From JAHEYF01 sp045805185 (GTDB lineage: Bacteria; Bacteroidota; Bacteroidia; B-17B0; Aurantibacillaceae), in the NCBI GenBank assembly GCA_045805185.1, contig JBJMLS010000294.1, positions 1 to 10,466 of the forward strand: a DNA stretch of 10,466 bases, written 5' to 3'. The position numbers and the translations under genes are program-made. Below the pieces are notes generated by a model. That model had not been told where the DNA came from, did no database searches, and was given only the letters and a program-made list of their open reading frames with translations. Numbering within the stretch: position 1 is the first letter of the stretch; the number at the start of each line of letters is the position of its first letter. This document shows, piece after piece, positions 5,990 to 10,466 of the stretch.

Positions 5990-7000
5990 GGTGAATTTCT
6001 GCACTTTCTTCAAAAAATGTAAAGTAACAATATTTCCCTTGAATATGCCCGAAGTTGTTGGCTTGTAGCCGGGAACGGCCCTCAATTTTTTTCTTTTAGC
6101 CAGGGTTGAAGGCAGGTGAGCATAATAATAAGCATGCGCCCTCAGCACGGCCATAAAGTGAGAAGGCTCTCCTTCCGATAAAAATTTAAAGGCGGCAACT
6201 CCATCAAGTACCATCCGGTAAACGATTTTGATCCAGAGGTAATGTGGTGAATGATTCTTGGTAAAGGTCACCAGGTTATTCCGGAAATTAAGATAGGTTT
6301 TCCGCGGACTGATCTTGTTCAGGGTTCCTCCTCCCACATGATAAATAACCGAAGCGGGCTGAACATATATTTTATGTCCGAGGTTCTTCATTCTCCAGCA
6401 AAGATCGATCTCTTCCATGTGTGCGAAGTAATCCTCGTCAAAGCCTTCCATTTCATGATATACTTCTGATCGAACGACCATACAGGCCCCTGTGGCCCAG
6501 AATACTTCCCGGGCGTCGTTGTACTGGCCCTTATCCTTTTCAATTGAGCTAAAGATCCTGCCCCTGCAAAAAGGATATCCATATTTGTCCAGGTAGCCGC
6601 CGCTCGCTCCTGCATACTCAAAAGAAGCTTTGTCATGGTACGCCAATATTTTGGGCTGACAGGCTGCAATGCTTTTATCCGCTTCCATAAGGGATAACAA
6701 TGGCGCTATCCAGTTCGGGCTAACCTCAACATCGGAATTCAAGAGGATATAATATTCAGCGCTTACCTTTTTCAGGGAATCATTATAGCCTTTGGCAAAT
6801 CCTCCATTCGCATTATTCAGGATCAATTGTACACTAGGGAATTTTTCTTTCAGGAAAGAAACAGAATCGTCGGTAGAAAGATTGTCGGCAATAATAACAG
6901 CAGCCTCAGGAGAATGTTGAATAACAGAAGGAAGAAATTTTTCCAGGTAATGCTTCCCGTTCCAGTTTAAAATAACTACAGCTGTTTTATGCTCGGACAT
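5975..7000 (-). CDS. Family 2 glycosyltransferase (WbbL/rhamnosyltransferase-like)
   Basis: A 341-residue GT-A fold enzyme of the GT2 class, expected to transfer a sugar from a nucleotide donor to a cell-envelope glycan on the cytoplasmic side of the inner membrane. The N-terminus 'AVVILNWNG' (7-15), 'IADNLSTDDS' (37-46), the metal-binding region 'LLNSDVEV' (86-93; a DxE in place of DxD), 'ATGACMVVR' (169-177) and the acceptor-side motif 'HMEEIDLCWR' (194-203) are all typical of the rhamnosyltransferase-like branch; donor and acceptor cannot be read from sequence. The C-terminal third (about 235-341) is basic and aromatic and may contact the membrane; there is no clear membrane helix. The ATG at 7000 is chosen although the frame is open upstream to 7069, because that stretch lies within the previous gene. 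The start is 4 bases after the stop of the GWxTD gene, so the two are an operon. Confidence 0.92.
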   Translation of the reverse strand: MSEHKTAVVILNWNGKHYLEKFLPSVIQHSPEAAVIIADNLSTDDSVSFLKEKFPSVQLILNNANGGFAKGYNDSLKKVSAEYYILLNSDVEVSPNWIAPLLSLMEADKSIAACQPKILAYHDKASFEYAGASGGYLDKYGYPFCRGRIFSSIEKDKGQYNDAREVFWATGACMVVRSEVYHEMEGFDEDYFAHMEEIDLCWRMKNLGHKIYVQPASVIYHVGGGTLNKISPRKTYLNFRNNLVTFTKNHSPHYLWIKIVYRMVLDGVAAFKFLSEGEPSHFMAVLRAHAYYYAHLPSTLAKRKKLRAVPGYKPTTSGIFKGNIVTLHFLKKVQKFTQLNW

Positions 7001-7004
7001 AATT

Positions 7005-8486
7005 TTATCTCGGGTTGGAGAAAAGGTCGTCTGCTCCCGAACCAAAGGTATTATTTTTGGGCTTCTCATTATCCAGGTTCATGTCCTGGTTAGTTCTCTG
7101 CTTCAGCTTCATTTGCCAGCGCGCTTCTTTAACCTCGCCGCGCACATCGGAATGAAGGAGCTTGTAGCTGTTTCCGTCAAGATCGCGGTTATAGAATATG
7201 AATCTCTTATTGGTCTGTATCTGTTCCGTTACGGGATCTTTGATCCTGTAATATTGCCAGATCTCATAAGGGTAGGATCCTGGCTCACTCGCCACCTGCT
7301 GTCTCGAATCCGGCGCCCCATATTGAAGGTAAACCCTTCCCCTGTCGGAATAATAACCTTTTACTTTTCCAATAGCGAAGGTCTTGTTAACGGTTTTAAC
7401 CTGTTCATTGTATGCCTGGAAGTCTTTTTCGGGGTTCTTGTCATTCCTGTTCTTCCAGAAAGCATAAAGGTATTGCTGCATTAATTTCACATCCGCATTT
7501 TTGATCTGGTTGCTTTGCCATTCGCGCTCGGTTCCCGATGAGATGGGCCAAAGACAGGCAATAAATTGTTTCAATGAATCCTTATCCCTGTATTTGCTGA
7601 TGAATGTAGTATTCGGATCGATAGTGGCAATATTCGCAAGCTCGATCTTCGCTTCCTTGTTCCTTCGCTGGAAATTCATTTTTTTCTCAGCAAGCGGATT
7701 ATTGCTTCCATCCCTTACTTCTATTACCAGGTTATAATTTCCCGTAGTCAGCGTTTTAATATCAAACTGGCTCATCAGGATATTTACCTTAGCTGAAGTT
7801 TGCTTGGAGAATGCATGAAAGCCTTCGATCTTTTCTTTTGTATCCGCTGCCTCAATAAAGTAAACAAAGGCGAATTTCTTATCAGTTCCCAATACCTGGT
7901 CAGTATTATAGGTCTCTGAATAAAAAGCCAGCTTTGTCATGTCATCGGGATAATAATTTACCCCGTAAGGAACCAGGTCATAGCCGCTTTTAGTGAGGGA
8001 GCTTGGCGTTGCAGATTTGGCAAAAGATTCCACGAGTTCAATATCCGAAATGTGGATCTTGTCCTTTTCCACATTTACTTCGATCACATCATTAGAGGTG
8101 AATTTATTTTTTTCCGGAGAATTGTTATCCTGTATGCTGATCTCGTAATCATATTTGCCATTCGGCAATTGAAAACGCTGCTGGTCGATGAAGTTGGGCT
8201 TTACTGACGAATCCGCTATTTCCGGACCGAGCAGGTTATAGGACTTGGTCTTGATAACTTCATTATCCTTTTTGAACGTCATGGTAACCATAACGGAGCC
8301 CTGGAATTTTCCCTTTTCCTTTTTTAAAACAACCGAGTTACCGCTAATGGTCAGGTAGGTCTCAACATAGGGACCTTTATCAGGGGTAGAGAAGATACTA
8401 TAGGAAAAATATGCTTTTACATTTCCCCCGAAAACCGCAAAGCAATTCAATAGAATGGCCAGGCTAATTATTTTTCGTGTGCTCAT
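7005..8486 (-). CDS. GWxTD domain-containing protein, exported
   Basis: A 493-residue protein with an N-terminal signal peptide (about 1-25, hydrophobic core IISLAILLNCFAVFG), beta-rich Ig-like regions (about 26-280) and a C-terminal GWxTD domain. The domain is recognised by 'FWKNRND' (343-349), 'NPEKDFQAYNEQV', 'DRGRVYLQYGAPDSR' (381-395) and 'YPYEIWQYY' (405-413). The signature that names the family reads GYYSD (377-381) instead of GWxTD. The biochemical role of this family is not known; members are common in Bacteroidota and related phyla and are exported. The C-terminus (about 460-493) is polar and probably disordered. Its gene leads a minus-strand unit with the GT2 gene 4 bases behind, hinting at work on envelope glycans, which is inference. 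It starts with ATG at 8486, about 30 bases after a candidate promoter, and diverges from the tRNA-Ser gene. Confidence 0.88.
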   Translation of the reverse strand: MSTRKIISLAILLNCFAVFGGNVKAYFSYSIFSTPDKGPYVETYLTISGNSVVLKKEKGKFQGSVMVTMTFKKDNEVIKTKSYNLLGPEIADSSVKPNFIDQQRFQLPNGKYDYEISIQDNNSPEKNKFTSNDVIEVNVEKDKIHISDIELVESFAKSATPSSLTKSGYDLVPYGVNYYPDDMTKLAFYSETYNTDQVLGTDKKFAFVYFIEAADTKEKIEGFHAFSKQTSAKVNILMSQFDIKTLTTGNYNLVIEVRDGSNNPLAEKKMNFQRRNKEAKIELANIATIDPNTTFISKYRDKDSLKQFIACLWPISSGTEREWQSNQIKNADVKLMQQYLYAFWKNRNDKNPEKDFQAYNEQVKTVNKTFAIGKVKGYYSDRGRVYLQYGAPDSRQQVASEPGSYPYEIWQYYRIKDPVTEQIQTNKRFIFYNRDLDGNSYKLLHSDVRGEVKEARWQMKLKQRTNQDMNLDNEKPKNNTFGSGADDLFSNPR

Positions 8487-8522
8487 GTGGTAATGGATTT
8501 AATATCAGGCAGGGATGTAAGA

Positions 8523-8530
8523 CAAATTTA
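8523..8530 (-). promoter_or_regulatory. Candidate -7 box for the GWxTD/glycosyltransferase unit
   Basis: On the minus strand TAAATTTG fits TAnnTTTG exactly and is followed by about 36 bases to the ATG at 8486. The upstream part of the promoter is a near-pure A/T tract (8531-8585) without an obvious -33 TTG. The tract also lies under the divergent tRNA promoter. Confidence 0.4.
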
Positions 8531-8581
8531 CATATTTTTTTTTATTTTTTTAAATTTTACTTTCAGAATAAAAAAAAATAC

Positions 8582-8589
8582 TATTTTTG
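8582..8589 (+). promoter_or_regulatory. Candidate -7 box for tRNA-Ser
   Basis: TATTTTTG fits TAnnTTTG exactly and ends only 4 bases before the first base of the tRNA. A weak TTTC at 8561-8564 lies 17 bases upstream in the -33 position. If used, it would start transcription at or within a base or two of the mature tRNA 5' end. Confidence 0.45.
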
Positions 8590-8593
8590 CCCC

Positions 8594-8678
8594 GGAGAAA
8601 TGGCAGAGCGGTCGAATGCGGCAGTCTTGAAAACTGTTGAAGGTAACACTTCCGGGGGTTCGAATCCCTCTTTCTCCG
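8594..8678 (+). tRNA. tRNA-Ser (anticodon UGA)
   Basis: A complete class II tRNA of 85 bases without an encoded CCA. The acceptor stem GGAGAAA (8594-8600) pairs fully with TTTCTCC (8671-8677), with discriminator G at 8678. The anticodon stem is GCAGT/ACTGT (8621-8625/8633-8637) around the loop CTTGAAA, giving anticodon TGA at 8628-8630, which reads UCA serine codons. The long variable arm has stem GAAG/CTTC (8639-8652), as expected for serine, and the T arm is GGGGG-TTCGAAT-CCCTC (8654-8670). The 3' end is followed by CTTAA, so CCA must be added by enzyme. It lies between the divergent GWxTD gene and rho; no attachment-site-like repeat of its 3' end is seen nearby. Confidence 0.97.
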
Positions 8679-8797
8679 CTTAACCGATCTGTTCAGGATT
8701 CTTCATCTACATCTTCTTTGTAGTTAAAAATCAAAAAACATTCTTTAACATAAGTACCAATCACCCCGTATTTTCAATATTAACCAACCTGAAAAAC

Positions 8798-10405
8798 ATG
8801 TTTCACGTATTAGACCTTAACGCTAAGCTCTTACCGGAGTTGAAAGAAATCGCGCGTAAATTTGACATAAAGGCTGAGGGCCTTAAGAAACAAGACCTGA
8901 TCCAGCAGATCATTGAAGCACAAACTGCGCAACCCGAACTTGCCGCATCAGTTAAAAAAGATCACCCGGAGTCAGGAGAGCCTGTTGCCGAATCAAAAAC
9001 GGGAAAGCGTCCGAGGAAAGTAAAGCTGGAGCCCTTGAATGAAGAAGTTACAAAAAGTAAAATTGAAACAGCCGAGGTCCACCATCACCATGAGGAGCCT
9101 GCTCTTATTCACGAGGAAAAAAAGGAAGAACCTGCAAAAGAGCACAGCTCAAATCCCGAAGCCGAAACCACAAACGAACAGACAAGCAATGAGGAGCAGG
9201 GCGAGAGAGGACATAAGAATGATTTTAACAGAAATAAGCAACCTTATAATAATCCCAATAAGAACCGCGAGGACTGGCAGTATAATTTTGATGGGATCGT
9301 ATTAGCGGAAGGCGTGCTGGAGATCATGCAGGATGGATACGGCTTCCTTCGCTCTTCCGATTACAATTACCTGAATTCGCCCGACGATGTGTATGTGTCC
9401 CAGTCGCAGATCAAATTATTCGGACTGAAAACCGGCGACACGGTTACCGGTAGCATCCGTCCGCCAAAAGAGGGCGAAAAATATTTTCCTTTAATTAAAG
9501 TAGAAAAGATCAACGGACGTGAGCCTGCATGGGTGCGCGACCGTGTTCCTTTTGATTTCTTAACGCCGCTCTTCCCGAATGAAAAATTAAAGCTCACCGG
9601 ACATCCGCAGCAAACACTTTCCACGCGTATCATGGATCTCTTTTGTCCGATCGGAAAAGGACAACGCGGTTTGATCGTGGCACAGCCAAAAACAGGTAAA
9701 ACGGTATTGCTGAAAGAAGTGGCCAATGCTATTTCCTATAATCATCCCGAAGTTTACCTTATCATTTTGCTTATTGACGAGCGTCCTGAAGAGGTAACCG
9801 ATATGGCCCGGAGCGTGCGCGCCGAAGTGGTTTCATCGACCTTTGATGAGCCTGCTGAAAAACATGTAAAGATCGCGAACATTGTATTGGAAAAGGCAAA
9901 ACGTCTTGTAGAATGCGGACATGACGTTGTGATCCTGCTGGATTCCATAACACGCCTGGCCCGCGCTTACAATACAGTGTCTCCTGCCTCAGGTAAAGTG
10001 CTTACGGGCGGTGTGGATGCAAACGCATTACATAAGCCAAAGCGCTTTTTCGGAGCTGCGCGTAAAATTGAGGATGGAGGATCATTGACCATTCTTGCAA
10101 CCGCACTGATCGAGACCGGCTCAAAAATGGACGAGGTGATCTTTGAAGAATTTAAGGGTACGGGAAATATGGAAATGCAGCTTGACCGTAAACTGTCGAA
10201 TAAGCGGATCTATCCTGCTATTGACCTGAATGCTTCTTCCACGCGCCGCGATGATCTTCTTATTGAGCAAAGCGCCCTGCAGCGGATCTGGGTATTGCGT
10301 AATCACCTGAGCGATATGACCCCGGTTGAAGCAATGGAGTTCCTGAGAAGCAGGATCAAGAATACCCAAACCAATGAAGAGTTCCTCATCAGCATGAACG
10401 GGTAA
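8798..10405 (+). CDS. rho: Transcription termination factor Rho, with long disordered insert
   Basis: Rho is the hexameric RNA-dependent ATPase that ends transcription by moving along nascent RNA. Visible in order: a Rho N-terminal helical domain (about 5-42); a charged low-complexity linker (about 45-160) rich in Glu, Lys, Asn and Gln, with a four-His run at 95-98; the cold-shock-like RNA-binding domain (about 168-240, 'EGVLEIMQDGYGFLRS'); the P-loop 'AQPKTGKT' (295-302), preceded by 'GKGQRGLIV'; Walker B 'VVILLDS' (377-383); and the secondary RNA-binding region 'GKVLTGGVDANALHKPKRFFG' (399-419) through 'EEFKGTGNMEMQLDRK' (450-465). At 535 residues it is well above the 419 of E. coli Rho, nearly all the excess being the linker. 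Such inserts are usual in Bacteroidota, and in Bacteroides thetaiotaomicron one has been reported to drive phase separation. The leader (8679-8797) shows only a weak 5-base hairpin and no clear promoter. Confidence 0.98.
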   Translation: MFHVLDLNAKLLPELKEIARKFDIKAEGLKKQDLIQQIIEAQTAQPELAASVKKDHPESGEPVAESKTGKRPRKVKLEPLNEEVTKSKIETAEVHHHHEEPALIHEEKKEEPAKEHSSNPEAETTNEQTSNEEQGERGHKNDFNRNKQPYNNPNKNREDWQYNFDGIVLAEGVLEIMQDGYGFLRSSDYNYLNSPDDVYVSQSQIKLFGLKTGDTVTGSIRPPKEGEKYFPLIKVEKINGREPAWVRDRVPFDFLTPLFPNEKLKLTGHPQQTLSTRIMDLFCPIGKGQRGLIVAQPKTGKTVLLKEVANAISYNHPEVYLIILLIDERPEEVTDMARSVRAEVVSSTFDEPAEKHVKIANIVLEKAKRLVECGHDVVILLDSITRLARAYNTVSPASGKVLTGGVDANALHKPKRFFGAARKIEDGGSLTILATALIETGSKMDEVIFEEFKGTGNMEMQLDRKLSNKRIYPAIDLNASSTRRDDLLIEQSALQRIWVLRNHLSDMTPVEAMEFLRSRIKNTQTNEEFLISMNG

Positions 10406-10408
10406 TTG

Positions 10409-10466
10409 ATGAAAAACAAACTGCTTTTATTCTCGCTGATCTATTCAGGATTTGTAATTGTGTTCA
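10409..10466 (+). CDS. Start of an unidentified gene, 3' partial
   Basis: An ATG 3 bases after the rho stop opens a frame that reads MKNKLLLFSLIYSGFVIVF before the window ends. The basic start followed by a hydrophobic run is a signal peptide or first membrane helix. The close spacing suggests co-transcription with rho. The product cannot be identified from 19 residues. Confidence 0.55.
   Translation, partial: MKNKLLLFSLIYSGFVIVF

Noticed and set aside
7001..7069. Longer N-terminus for the glycosyltransferase
   Set aside because: It lies inside the end of the GWxTD gene; the ATG at 7000 gives the standard GT2 beginning and a normal 4-base gap.
8594..8678. tRNA-Ser as an integration site for a mobile element
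   Set aside because: No integrase gene and no visible second copy of the tRNA 3' end in the window; flanking genes look like normal chromosome.
8477..8683. Open frame reading through the tRNA (ends AERSNAAVLKTVEG...)
   Set aside because: It is a translation of the tRNA-Ser gene and its A/T-rich upstream region, a known source of false proteins.
8706..8722. CTACA/TGTAG hairpin after the tRNA as a terminator or rho leader control element
   Set aside because: Only five pairs with a 7-base loop and no T-tract; too weak to call.
9081..9098. His run in Rho as a sign of an artificial tag
   Set aside because: It has only four consecutive His codons, sits inside a natural low-complexity linker and is far from either terminus.

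Overview
The window looks like a chromosomal segment from a member of the Bacteroidota. The evidence is the Rho protein with a long low-complexity insert, a GWxTD-family protein, SPOR-free OmpA and S41 proteins typical of the phylum, and several upstream sequences that fit the Bacteroidota promoter pattern (-33 TTG/TTTG and -7 TAnnTTTG). Shine-Dalgarno-like sequences are also scarce. No transposase, phage gene, CRISPR array or plasmid function is visible, so this reads as ordinary core and lineage-specific chromosome, not an island.

Left part (1-2851, all + strand): the 3' end of a LytTR DNA-binding regulator, then a 200-base gap with three phased direct repeats directly upstream of a promoter-like sequence, then a seven-helix membrane protein (DUF2306-like) and an S41-type peptidase that follows 10 bases later with a probable TTG start. 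These look like one small regulatory module, with the regulator acting on the repeats and the two-gene unit as its target; that link is an inference.

Middle part (2876-5960): a small SET-domain protein on the - strand, divergent from a 493-residue multi-pass membrane protein of unknown function. A short repeat-bearing gap follows, then a secreted protein that joins a beta-rich surface domain to a C-terminal OmpA peptidoglycan-binding domain.

Right part (5975-10466): a - strand two-gene unit (GWxTD protein, then a family 2 glycosyltransferase 4 bases downstream) converges on the OmpA gene. A very A+T-rich divergent promoter region separates it from a + strand tRNA-Ser(UGA) gene and rho. Three bases after rho a new reading frame starts and runs off the window.

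I see no clearly new multi-gene system. The points most worth following are the LytTR gene with its phased repeats, the orphan membrane protein, the surface-domain/OmpA fusion, the GWxTD variant paired with a glycosyltransferase, and promoters placed so close to a tRNA and to the SET gene that their transcripts would be nearly leaderless.
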